Source: Merluccius polli
Lineage: Eukaryota > Chordata > Actinopteri > Gadiformes > Merlucciidae
Reading direction: 5' to 3'
DNA: 64,000 nt
Assembly (NCBI GenBank): GCA_030340625.1
Contig: JAOPHQ010003695.1
Coordinates: 310,001 to 374,000 of the forward strand
Part shown: piece after piece, positions 22,538 through 34,345 of the stretch
Layout: each line of letters opens with the position of its first letter
How positions within the stretch are numbered: the stretch's first letter is position 1
The notes under the pieces: model-generated
The model's input: the letters and a program-made list of their open reading frames with translations, nothing else
Told to the model about the DNA's origin: nothing
Database searches by the model: none
Position numbers and translations under genes: made by a program

Positions 22538-24283
22538 CCACTGTTTCTAACATCAATGCCATGGTTTTAGTAACTGTGTAGTTAATGTATCTATAACCAA
22601 GGAGATGTCCATTGATTTGAGACGAGAACCCCTGGCTCCTATACATACCACCATCAAGGGCCAGGCGGTGGAGAATGTTGAGACGTAAATATCTGGGAAC
22701 TGTCATTGACAGCAAACTTTGAACTTTGAATGCTGCAGCTTGTAGCAGCTGATAAAGCAGTTATTGGACTGGCACTCTCTCTAAATATCGAAATCAGTAT
22801 TGTATCGGTGAACTAATTATCGTTCGGGCTCTAATTTTGATTAATTATTTTCTCTTTGCCTCTTGATTTTTTTTTAAGGTGTCTTTTGACAGTTAAATGT
22901 GTGTTGCTAACATCTTTATAATGTGCACTGTGTTAAGAGCGGGCTGCCAAGCGGATACGGAAAATACAAATTAAATTTTGCATTTTGCAATATTTGCAGC
23001 TGCCACGGCACACAAACCGCAGATTGAAATATGTTTCTGCCGCGCGGTGTCGAGTGAAGCAAGGACTGTTTCAAGCAGATGTATTCAAAAAGTGTAACAA
23101 ATACCAATTCTCCCTTTGGGCAAGTTGAAAGAGCACCTGATAAATTCCAAGTTGAAAAACATATGCTGCACAACTGGAAAACTGTTTAACTGAAGTCTGA
23201 TTATACAAAACATGAAATCTATAACGGTTATATGTACCGTATATACTGTATATATATTGGCTACCAAAACACAAATAGCACATATATCTATATATATTTC
23301 ATCCATTATTATTTTATCTGTGGTTCTTCTACATGCAGATGACACAAGTTAAATTCAGGATGTTGGAAAAAGTTAAAGTAATTTTCTCCTTTGAGTCATA
23401 CAAATGGGATTTTGTGTGTGTGTGAATGAGAGTGGTGTGTGGGTGTGTGTGTGTGTGCGTGTGTGGTGTCAGGCACGTCTTACCGCCATCCCTGGGATGA
23501 CCTTGTCACCTACAAGCTCGACAGGGCCCTGAGTTACGCTCCTCGGAACCCGCCTAATGTCATCATTACCATTATTAATGGGAAATGACACAAGCTGTTG
23601 CTGCACGTAACGCTACCCTCACCCCCCTCCACCACCGCATAATGGTTCTCCTTCTCCTCTGATGTAATGCTCTGGGGGGTGGGGGGGCATCGTCGAGAGA
23701 GAGAACGAGAGAGAGAGTTGTGGATGTCAAATGCGGAGGGGGAGGCCCCTAAATCAGGCTGGGGGATTAATACATGAAATCTCGCTGACTGTGATTACTT
23801 TAAGAACATAAACAGAGAGGCATTCGGAATGGCGTGGAGAGTGATCGGAATTTGGAGGCGGAACTTTGGTAATGGAATTTGTTTTGTTTGCACACACACA
23901 CACACACTCTCACACACACTCACACACTGTATGACTAGTGACAGGATCCTTTGGGATTGTTTTATTTTGGGTGTCAATATTTTGAGACTTTTGAATTATA
24001 TAACTATCTCCCCCATGCCCTATACAGGACATAGAGTTCAAGTGTGTGTGTATGCCTGTGTGTGTGATAGGGATGAGGAGGGCAACACATTTCCTATTAG
24101 AGATGATGCATAAAACACTGAATCTATAATATCCATGGCAGATCACTTTATGCTCTTCCTCAGTCAGTGACGTTTTAATATTGCAATGTTACGGGGCGAT
24201 CGAGCAAGGATAACCTCTCTCTCAGGTCCAACAGAAGCCCATAGAAACCAATGGACAGTGGTTTGCTCAAATAGCCCACTATG
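22538..24283. other. Unassigned stretch with short simple repeats
   Basis: Contains GT-rich (23,415-23,465) and GA-rich (23,694-23,717) patches and CA at 23,892-23,925. A hAT-like terminus (TAGAGCCCGAACGATAA on the minus strand) lies at about 22,820-22,836 without a partner. No supported gene. Confidence 0.35.
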
Positions 24284-24487
24284 GGCCGTATCCACCTAGC
24301 AGCCATCTTGGTTCCAAACGCTAGCTAGGTGGGGGGTGTCACTACCTGGCCCGCTGAACTGCCTGATCCACCGTATGAAAACCTTTGCGATAGCTTTTAT
24401 TATCACTGGTATATTGTATCCAGTAGTATCATAAAAAACTACATTAAATGTGCATGTTCAGATGCCGTAAAGCAGATGGGTTGTATC

Positions 24488-25616
24488 CAGGGCTCCAGAG
24501 TGCGACCTATTAGGTCGCATATGCGACCTAATTTCTTAAGGTGCGAGTTAAAATTTAATGAGGTCGCTCCGGTGCTACTTGCAGGAGGACGAGTGAGAAA
24601 AAAAAAAGTTTTTTTTTTTTTTTTCTTTCTCTCCCCACTCCCGCGGCTATGTTGGTGCATTAATGGTTGTGGTTGATAATAAAATATTACTTTCTGGCTC
24701 ATTCCTGCGAGTACTATCTCTCCTCTCTCTCTCGCTCCTTGTCTCTGCCTGCCTGTCTGTCTGCACACGTTACGTGCACAGTCGTGCGCGCGCGTACACG
24801 CAGTGCGCTCACTGAAAGATCGCGCTAAATTAAAAAAATTAAACAAAGCAGATATGAAGCGGTCGATAGTAGATTATTTTGCACCAAAGAGTGTCGTGCA
24901 GTACTGCCGTGGACGGCTGGTCTCCCCCCTTCCCGTGGGAACCTCCGAAAACGGCGACGCCGCCTCGCACTACGCAGCGTGGACCGCACAGTTCCCCGAC
25001 TCAGCTTCGGGGCCGTGGCGAGCGCTTGCAGGTGCGGCCCGATTACTACGGTTTTCTACGGCCATCCTGGTTGATCCCATACACATATATACGAAGACGC
25101 CTCATGACGTGCTGGAACGTAACCCAGCGTCGCCGCCATATTGGTTGGGTCTCCTCACTCTAGTCTAGCATAGGAGTTAACGGGAGAGCTATGCAGTATT
25201 TAGTGCAGCTTACGGCGCAGTATTGACACCAGATCGCGTGGGATTACCTTTCACAAGTAACATTGAACAATATATATATTTTTTAAATTAATTCGTCCTG
25301 TATCATAACTAAATCTCTGCCGTTTGTAACAAACCAAACCGTGTGAAAATCCGGTAAAAATTCAGGGAGTTATGCTTATTATTGTAGTTGGGGATACACC
25401 TTCCTCCGTAGAAATAAATGCACTGGGGACGCACTGGGGACCCATCCAAGATGGCGGCCGCGCTGCTACGTCAGCTCCAACAGGCAGCGTCAGTCTATGA
25501 GGCGTCTACATATATTATGTCTATGGTTGATCCTGCCAAGCAGTGGTGTGGGAAGGGGGGGGCTGCGGGGGCTGCAGCCCCCTCACATAGGGCTGATGCT
25601 ATCAGCCCTATGTGAG

Positions 25617-25654
<38 letters not shown>

Positions 25655-25764
25655 CGACCCCCCCCCCCTGAAAAATATGGTGCTACCTAATTTGTTTTGG
25701 TGCTACTAAATGAAAAGCTAGGTGGCACCAGTGCTACCTGTGAAAAAGTTAGTCTGGAGCCCTG
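24488..25764 (+). mobile_element. hAT element with truncated transposase 5' end
   Basis: 1277 bp, exact 8-bp duplication GTTGTATC (24,480-24,487 and 25,765-25,772), termini CAGGGCTCCAGAGT and, inverted, CAGGGCTCCAGACT. A short plus-strand frame from an ATG at 24,854 (MKRSIVDYFAPKS) resembles the start of ZNF862-type hAT transposases, and the rest of that gene is missing. The middle is GC-rich and of other origin; it ends in a perfect 16-bp hairpin and a 35-base poly-C tract, suggesting a further insertion. Confidence 0.75.
25582..25668. repeat. Perfect 16-bp hairpin followed by poly-C
   Basis: CTCACATAGGGCTGAT, a 3-base loop, then its exact complement (25,582-25,616), immediately followed by a 35-base C run (25,617-25,651), GGTCGA, and another C run to 25,668. 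Confidence 0.85.
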
Positions 25765-25883
25765 GTTGTATCTGGTTGTGGCCATTGTTGCATACACTGC
25801 ACATGCGTACAGCGGATCAGGCAGCTCAGCCGATCAGATAGTGACAGCAAGCGTTTAGAACCAAGATGGCCATTAGGTGAATG

Positions 25884-26695
25884 AAGTCACTAATAGATGC
25901 AAAATCCAATCGGCCCAACTTGCCTCAAAGACAGTTTAGTTTGTTTTCTTTCCCCTTTTGACACTGACACTGTTTGACGCTGTAATAAACGTGTGACCCA
26001 GTATCGCAATGCTGTAATTGGTTGAGTGCATTAATCTTCCTATTCAAACGGCAAAAGGGAGAATGAGAGATGTCGCGGTATATTCGGTGGTCTTCATAAG
26101 CATACTGCACACGCACACACTCAGAGTATGATTAAATGTTTTGCTTGCCAGCTTATCAGTGAAATGACATTATACCTGGTGTGTGTCGCCATGGCGACAC
26201 TTTAACGCCATAATACCACATCCTTGTTTGCGGCTAACAAGCAGGTGAAATATGGCCGTCCAACTCAGGCGTCCAAGAGAGAGAGTTAAAGTGAGAGTGA
26301 TAGAGAGAGAGTTAAAGGGCTCCTATTTTACCACCAGGTGTGATGTTGATTTGCCATTACAAAACATTTCAAAATCCACCGTCTAGTGACATCACAGTTG
26401 GGAGTGTCCACCTAGATGTATGATGGATAGATCAGCCTACCAGTTGGTACAGTCCACCGGATACACTGGTAAGCCAAAGAGAGAGACAGAGGTAGAGAGT
26501 GATGAAGATGGAGAGAAATGGACATACATTGGCATGACAGAGAGAGAGAGAGAGGAGACGGTTAGCGGAGACACAGACAGGCGAAAAAATGAGAAAGGAT
26601 ACGATTGAGAGATTAAGTTAGTGAGAGAGAGCTATCCAAAATGAAAGAGGTAAATAGCAATGAAAGAAGAGAGGGTGTAGGAAATGAAGAGAGGG

Positions 26696-26739
<44 letters not shown>

Positions 26740-27339
26740 GACGGTAAATTCTTCATATGCCACCTATAGAAGGCAATCCACACATCTTCCACACAGTTCA
26801 GACTCAACACATCTTGGACCAGACCCACTTCATTGGGTGGTGTCCATAACACAGGCACACGCACACACACTGACACACACATAGAAAGACAAACACTCAC
26901 ATGCACACACAGGTGTGCACAGAAACACTTTAAAGGCATCTAAAACACACACACACTTGTTGTGTTCATCAAACACACACACACACACACACACACTGTG
27001 TCTGCCTGGAGACATCAAAAGCGGGCCCCAAATGAAATGCCACTTTTATGGTCACGAGGGACCCCTCATTCCCCCCGCATATTTCCATGTTATCAGCCTT
27101 CCTATTCTATTATCGGTTTTCTTCATCCGATTGGAAACAAATCAAGGGTTTTTTTTCCCATTTTTCTTTCTTTTTTCTGAACCGCGGGAACAAAAGTAAT
27201 TTTTATGTTGAAGGTTATAGGGAAAGATTATATGGGAAGAGAACAGATTGGACTGCCCTTCGGTTAGACAATGTCACACATGAGGAGGCAAAGAATTGTG
27301 TTCACTGTGGCAACAAGAAGCAAAAAGGTATGGTCCTTA

Positions 27340-27376
<37 letters not shown>

Positions 27377-27925
27377 GCGTGTGCGCGTGCGTGCGTGTAT
27401 AGAGGATATCTATAGGCTATGTATATAAAATGAGGCAATATGAAACATGAAAAAGAATGTTTAGCTTCATATTTTCCATAAAATTTCAAATTGACTCCCA
27501 ACCGTTTTTTCCACAAGGTGGGAAAAAAGAAAATATCCAATTAGATTGAAAAAAAAATAGCCAATGGCCGCTAAAAATGCATTAGTACTGGTGTAACGGC
27601 CATTTTCCTAACGCAGTGCATCATATGTGCTTCTTCTCCCAACCATAAGTGAAAACGATACAGCTGGTGTATAAGAAATTGAATGCATTCCACTGTATTA
27701 TGCAAATACTGTTTACTAATTATTCAATTACTCCCATTAGAAAGGCATTAGCAGGGCGATTACAAGCATATCAATCGGACTTGACACTGTTCATGGGCTG
27801 TGCTGAATGCCATCCAACTGTCACAATGTTTATTTATACTTGCTCCTGTTGATTCAATAAGTCATCACATGTATGGTAAGTTATCCGGAATAAACTATTT
27901 ATATCCTCTGGATAGTTTCAGTGGA
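25884..27925. other. Microsatellite-rich stretch, no gene
   Basis: Contains GA arrays (26,276-26,312, 26,538-26,556, 26,697-26,738), CA arrays (26,850-26,998) and a GT/GC array (27,341-27,398). The open frames crossing these are composed of the repeats. Confidence 0.6.
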
Positions 27926-27929
27926 AGAG

Positions 27930-28150
27930 CTTTATATGAAGGTCCTTATAATATGCTTATTAAATAGGTAATAAGGCCCTTATTAAGCGTTAGTTAATAG
28001 GTAATAAGGCCCTTATAAGTCCTTATAATATGCTAATTAAATAGGTGATAATGCCCTCAATAAGCGTTAGTTAATGGGTAATAAGGCCCTTAATAAGCAT
28101 TAGTTAATAGGTAATAAGGCCCTTATAAGTCCTTATAATATGATTAATTA
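27930..28150. repeat. Tandem repeat around GGTAATAAGGCCCTTA
   Basis: Four blocks of TAATAGGTAATAAGGCCCTT-type sequence alternate with TAAGCGTTAGTTAAT and CCTTATAATATG segments, about 40-100 bp apart. Confidence 0.75.
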
Positions 28151-29382
28151 ACTTTATTATGTGTATTTATTGAGTTTAACTTACCTATAATGTCATTGTT
28201 AAAACCTTAACTTAACAGTCATCCTGACCACAAAATGTGGCTCTCATCCAGAATGAGGTCCTTGTTACAAGGTAAGATGTGCTAAACCTTCCTGTATGTG
28301 GGGGCCAGATAACAGAGAGTAAAAGCCATGCCTTACCTCTGGAAACCTTTTAGGATGAATCTCTTTTTTTACTCTTTATGTACTCATCTTAATATTGCAT
28401 AGAGCTGTTTTTGTTGATAACATAAGTTTTAGCAAGTATAACTATCAAAACATGCACAGGGGTTTAAGCTTTGTAGATAAAACCATCAGCCGATGTCTCC
28501 ATCTTGTCTCATCAGACAGGTACTTTTCTTTTCACACAACATGATTGCATAGTTACAGTCTGGAACTCTTTTGATACATTCTGTTTTCAAGCCCTCTCAT
28601 GAGGTCCTCAGACTAGGGGTGTGACCGTAATCTAGTACTCACTGGCAGTGTCAAAATCGATTAGAAAGAAATTCAAATTGGAAATCGTTTTCTAAATCTC
28701 CATGGAGGAATGCTAATTCTGACTTTTTTTTCTAAACGATAACCGACACTCGTAAACCGGTCATTAACCGTTCACCGATAAGAATAAATGTGCTATAAAA
28801 AAAATAATACTTTCAAACTTCAAGCTTCCAGTAATCATTACATTTCCGGTATATTTGAATAGTTAAACACCTAAACCTGTTAAAATCCTGCATTTGTGTT
28901 TTGTCATGTGCCGACTCGCTATGCGAATCCTGTGTGAGCATGTGCCCCCAGTATTAATATATAAAACAGATGATTAGTAAGGCTTATTACAACTAACCAA
29001 TGATATCAATATAGATACAAATCTTGACAGCTCCGTAGGTCTTGCCGTTTTTCAAAGTGACTGTGACTGTGTACCACTCAAGAAACATCCTCTTAGTTGA
29101 GAGTAAAAAAGCCAAAGCTAGTGCATTAAGAGCACGTCATCACTGACAACCTCGCTGATTAAAGGTAACGGCACTCTTAAAGGCAAAGTAAAGTCAACAA
29201 ATTATGACGGTGTACTAAACTACAACCCAAAGTTTTAGAGTAATGTTATAATGTTCAAATACAAAACTAGTGAAGGATACTACAATTATTTGAATATTTG
29301 GGGCGAGCCCTTTATTTTGCCATTATTTTACCATTTAATTTGACCATTTAACCATTTTACCATTTAACTGAAAGTGTTAATC
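28151..29382. other. Unassigned stretch
   Basis: No gene recognised. TAGGGGTGTGACC at 28,614 resembles a hAT-type terminus but has no matched partner with a target duplication. Confidence 0.3.
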
Positions 29383-32300
29383 ATCCATCCATCCATCCAT
29401 TTTCTTCCGCTTATCCGGGGTCGGGTCGCGGGGGCAGCAGCCTAAGCAGGGAAGCCCAGACTTCCCTTTCCCCAGCTACTTCGGCCAGCTCTTCCTGGGG
29501 GATCCCGAGGCGTTCCCAGGCCAGCCGAGAGACATAGTCTCTCCAGCGTGTCCTGGGTCTTCCCCGGGGTCTCCTACCAGTGGGACGTGCCCTGAACACC
29601 TCACCAGGGAGGCGTCCGGGAGGCATCCTAACTAGATGCCCGAGCCACCTCATCTGGCTCCTCTCAACGCGGAGGAGTAGCGGGTCTACTCCGAGCTCCT
29701 CCCGGATGACCGAGCTTCTCACCCTATCTCTAAGGGAGAGCCCAGCCACCCTGCGGAGGAAGCTCATTTCGGCCGCTTGTACTCGCGATCTCGTTCTTTC
29801 GGTCATTACCCAAAGCTCATGACCATAGGTGAGGGCAGGAACGTAGATCGACTGGTAAATCGAGAGCTTTGCCTTTCGGCTCAGCTCCCTCTTCACCACG
29901 ACGGATCCGTGCAGAGTCCGCATTACTGCAGACGCCGCACCGATCCGCCTGTCGATCTCCCGCTCCATCCTCCCCTCACTCGTGAACAAGACCCCGAGGT
30001 ACTTGAACTCCTCCACTTGGGGCAGGATCTCATCCCCGACCCGGAGGGTGCACTCCACCCTTTTCCGGTTGAGGACCATGGACTCGGACTTGGAGGTGCT
30101 GATTCTCATCCCGACCGCTTCACACTCGGCTGCGAACCTGTCCAGCGAGAGTTGGAGGTCACGGTCTGATGAAGCCATCAGGACCACATCATCCGCAAAA
30201 AGCAGAGACCCAATCCTGAGGTCACCAAACCGGACCCCCTCAATGCCCTGGCTGTGCCTAGAAATCCTGTCCATAAAAATTATGAACAGGATCGGTGACA
30301 AAGGGCAGCCCTGGCGGAGTCCAACCCTCACTGGAAACAAGTCCGACTTATTACCGGCGATGCGGACCAAGCTCTGACACCGGTCATACAGGGAACGGAC
30401 AGCCCGTATTAGGGGGTCCGATACCCCATACTCCCGGAGAACCCCCCACAGGACTCCCCGAGGGACACGGTCGAATGCCTTCTCCAAGTCCACAAAGCAC
30501 ATGTGGACTGGTTGGGCAAACTCCCATGCACCCTCAAGGATCTTGCAGAGGGTGTAGAGCCTGGCACTGTTCCACGGCCTGGACGAAAACCACATTGCTC
30601 CTCCTGGATCCGAGGTTCGACTATCCGACGGACCCTCCTCTCCAGCACCCCTGAATAGACCTTACCAGGGAGGCTGAGGAGTGTGATCCCCCTATAGTTG
30701 GAACACACCCTCCGGTCCCCCTTCTTAAAAAGAGGGACCACCACCCCAGTCTGCCAATCCAGGGGCACTGCCCCCGATGTCCACGCGATGCTGCAGAGTC
30801 GTGTCAACCAAGACAGCCCCACAACATCCAGGGCCTTAAGGAACTCCGGGCGGACCTCATCCACCCCCGGGGCCCTGCCACCGAGGAGCTTCCTGACCAC
30901 CTCGGCAACCTCAGCCCCAGAGATAGGAGGGCCCACACCCGAGTCCCCAGGCCCTGCTTCCTTACCGGAAGGCGTGTCGGTGGGATTGAGGAGGTCTTCG
31001 AAGTATTCCTTCCACCGATCCACAACGTCCCGAGTCGAGGTCAGCAGCGCACCGTCTCCACCATACACAGTGTTGACGATGCACTGCTTCCCCCTCCTGA
31101 GACGCCGGATGGTGGTCCAGAACCTCTTCGAAGCCGTCCGGAAGTCGTTCTCCATGGCCTCACCGAACTCCTCCCATGTCCGGGTTTTTGCCTCGGTAAC
31201 CGCCACAGCTGCGCTCCGCTTGGCCTGCCGGTACCTGCCTGCTGCCTCCGGAGTCCCACAGGCCAAAAAGGTCCTATAGGACTCCTTCTTCAGTTTGACG
31301 GCATCCCTCACTGCCGGTGTCCACCAGCGGGTTCGGGGATTGCCGCCACGGCAGGCACCGACCACCTTGCGGCCACAGCTCTGGTCGGCCGCCTTAACAA
31401 TGGAGGCGTGGAACATGGCCCACTTGGACTCAATGTCCCCCGCCTCCCCCGGTACATGGTCAAAGCTCTCCCGGAGGTGGGAGTTGAAGCTCTCTCTGAC
31501 AGGAGACTCTGCCAGACTTTCCCAGCAGACCCTCACGATACGTTTGGGTCTGCCAGGTCTGACCGGCATTCTCCCCCACCATCGCAGCCAACTCACCACC
31601 AGGTGGTGATCAGTTGACAGCTCCGCCCCTCTCTTCGCCCGAGTGTCCAAGACATGCGGCCGCAAGTCCGACGACACGACTACAAAGTCGATCATCGAAC
31701 TGCGGCCTAGGGTGTCCTGGTGCCAAGTGCACATATGGACACCCTTATGCTTGAACATGGTGTTCGTTATGGACAATCTGTGACGAGCACAGAAGTCCAA
31801 TAACTGAACACCACTCGGGTTCAGATCGGGGGGGCCGTTCCTCCCAATCACACCCCTCCAGGTCTCACTGTCGCTGCCAACGTGAGCGTTGAAGTCCCCC
31901 AGCAGAACGAGGGAATCCCCAGAGGGAGCACTTTCCAGCACCCCCTCCAAGGAGTCCAAAAAGGGTGGATACTCTGAACTGCTGTTTGGACCATAGGCAC
32001 AAACAACAGTCAGGATCCGTCCCCCCACCCGAAGGCGGAGGGAGGCTACCCTCTCGTCTACCGGGGTAAACTCCAACATACTGGCACCAAGCCGGGGGGC
32101 AATAAGTATTGCCACCCCTGCCCGGCGCCTCTCACCAGTGGCAACTCCAGAGTGGAAGAGAGTCCAACCCCTCTCGAGAAGACTGGTTCCAGAGCCCTTG
32201 CTATGCGTCGAGGTGAGGCCGACTATATCTAGCCGGAACTTCTCAACCTCGCGCATTAGCTCAGGCTCCTTCCCCACCAGAGAGGTGACGTTCCACGTCC

Positions 32301-32745
32301 CTAGAGCTAGCTTCTGCAGCCGAGGATCGGACCGCCAAGGTCCCCGCCTTCGGCCGCCGCCCAGCTCGCACTGCACCCGACCCCTTTGGCCCCTCCTGCT
32401 GGTGGTGAGCCGGCGGGAAGGGGGTCCCACGTCATCCTTTCGGGCTGTGCCCGGCCGGGCCCCGTGGGTGTAGGCCCGGCCACCAGGCGCTCGCCGCCGA
32501 GCCCCACCCCCAGGCCTGGCTCCAGGGGGAGGCCCCGGTGACCCACGTCCGGGCGAGGGACACGTAGAACCATTTATTGTAGTCATCATAAGGGGTCTTC
32601 TGAGCTACCCTTTGTCTGGCCCCTCCCCCCGGACCCCCGGTTTGCCATGGGTGACCCTACCAGGGGCATAAAAGCCCCCGACAACGGAGCTCCTGGGGGT
32701 CATTGGGACACGCAAACCCCTCCACCACGGTAAGGTAGTAGCTCA
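29383..32745 (-). mobile_element. Rex3: Rex3 (RTE-clade) LINE, near full length
   Basis: The minus-strand element ends in an ATGG-type tetranucleotide tail (CCATCCATCC on the plus strand at 29,383-29,400). It contains, at 30,293-30,313 and 30,737-30,756, the sequences I recall as the standard fish Rex3 PCR primer sites. It carries apurinic endonuclease plus reverse transcriptase and a GC-rich 5' leader up to about 32,745. Only one frame disruption is seen, so this is one of the younger insertions here. The 5' end and target duplication are not fixed exactly. Confidence 0.9.
29411..32589 (-). pseudogene. Rex3: Rex3 endonuclease-reverse transcriptase, one frameshift
   Basis: The gene encodes the protein that nicks target DNA and reverse-transcribes the element's RNA. 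The first open part (32,589-30,409, 726 codons) has a Gly/Arg/Pro-rich leader. The APE-type endonuclease domain follows, with GTWN at residues 97-100, GDFNAHVG at 231-238 and STDHH at 325-329. After it come a linker and the first RT motifs (NYRGITLL, QCGFRPGRG). A single-base deletion at about 30,561-30,570 then shifts the frame. The second part (read from 30,595 to 29,411, 394 codons) continues with VDLEKAFDRV, GLRQGCPLSP (92-101), the catalytic FADD (133-136) and the C-terminal RTE domain. Apart from that deletion the frame is open throughout. Confidence 0.9.
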
Positions 32746-32859
32746 GTCAACACAATCAGTCAACACATATATTGTTGGTAATTGTTAACATCCCTAAAAT
32801 TATAAATGAAATATTAAATAAAGCATTGTATGTAACTAAATCATTGTTGCATTAATCAC

Positions 32860-34345
32860 CATGGTAAAGGAAAAGCCTTGTATGGCGCTATTTTGACCTA
32901 GAGGGAGATGAAGTGCAGAGTATGCCAGCTTCAGCTGAAATACTTAAAAAATACGGCCTCGATGCTGAATCTAAAATGGAAGCATCCTGAAAAGGCCATT
33001 GAAGACCCTGCAGCTGGAAGCCTATGACAGGACAAGATGGATGCATTCGTTCAGAAGAGATGCGACAAGTGTAGGAGTGAAAAAATAACACAGCTTATCA
33101 TTGGAATGATAGCACTTGTCCATCACAGCCAGAGTGGAGAAAGCGCACCATGAATGCGCAGCTGCCATAAAAGTAAAGCTGTCATCCATCCCATATGTGT
33201 CTCTGATCATGGACACCTGGACCTCTCTGAACACACTATCCTACGTCACTGTAAAATGCCACTATATAAAGAACTGGGAGATGCGCTCTGTCAACAGAAA
33301 ACATGGAGGAGGCATTGTGATTGTCAAATGGCTGGGGAAAGTGGACAAGGTGGTGTCTGTAGTGCACGACAACACATCGAATATGATGAAGGCGAATGAG
33401 GATCATGAGTGGGAGTCACTATGCTGCATGGCCCATTCACTACAGCTGGCGATACATGATGGGTTCAAGGCATGTTCCACTATAGACCACTATGGTTGCC
33501 CATTTCTACCATAGCAGCAAAGTGATGACAGCACTCTGTGAAAAGCAAGAGCAGATGGGCCTCCAGAAGCACTCACTTGTCCAGTGGCGTAGAGTCCACT
33601 GGAATTCGGTTATAGAGATGTTTGAGCACTTGCTGGAACAGAGGTGGGCTGTCACTGCGGTCCTCTCTGACCGCAGCATCACCGACTGACTGGTACGCGA
33701 ACACTGGTGCTCCGCAACGAACATTGGAAGGTAATGGAGGAGGTCAGGCCTATCCTGAGGGCACTTGAGGTGGCCACAACAGCCCTTTGTGGTGAGAAGA
33801 TAGTTTCCATCTCCGTGGCGTACCTGGTTGTTTGTGGACTGATGAATACTCACCTGCAGCCATCTCCAGAATACTGCACCACGGTCAGCTGTTTTGTCGA
33901 CACTGTGCGCCACTCTCTGGGACGAGACGACAGGCACACACCCAGCTGTTATGGCCACCATGATGGAGCCTAGGCACAAGAAACTACGGTTTCCATCAAG
34001 CGATGTACGAGCAGCTGCAATGGCTCATTTGGAAGACCTCCATCATGAGGAGATGACATGAGAGGAGCTGGAAAACTTCCCAAGAAAGGAAAAAATGGCC
34101 AGTGCAATGTCCTTTCTCCTGGGGTCTTATGAAGAGGAAAGCGTTGAGGGTGAAGAGCTGGGAAGCTACATGGCGCAGCCAGTCACCCACTGCGACTCCA
34201 ACCCACTGATGTGGTGGAATGCCCCACAAGAATGAGTTCCCCACCCTGGCCAGATAGGTATACCTGTCAATCCCTGCCAGAACCATGCCTTCTGAGAGGG
34301 TGTTCTCTGCTACAGGCCTCATTGTCAGCAAACTTCGCTGAAGAC
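32860..34345 (+). pseudogene. BED-finger hAT transposase pseudogene
   Basis: In order on the plus strand: a BED-type finger with CRVC at about 32,915 and KWKHP near 32,985 (the first His of the pair is lost); SLIMDTWTS (about 33,205), the first catalytic Asp segment; VVSVVHDNTSNMMKAN and CCMAHSLQLAIHDGF (33,350-33,465), the second Asp and Cys-x2-His block; and LVQWRRVHWNSVIEMFEHLL (33,570-33,630). The hAT C-terminal dimerisation motif PSERVFSATGLIVSKL lies near 34,288-34,340. Stops and frameshifts lie near 32,897, 33,512, 33,688 and 33,972 and in the C-terminal part. Termini were not identified, so element ends are open. Confidence 0.75.

Larger units (their letters stand above)
24284..25883. 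mobile_element. Older palindromic (long-TIR) element carrying a younger hAT
   Basis: The block around 24,290-24,372 (ACCTAGCAGCCATCTTGGTT ... CTGCCTGATCC) is repeated inverted at about 25,805-25,880, with roughly 80% identity by eye. The hAT at 24,488-25,764 sits between the arms with its own target duplication, so it entered this element. The outer ends and duplication of the older element were not resolved. Confidence 0.55.
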
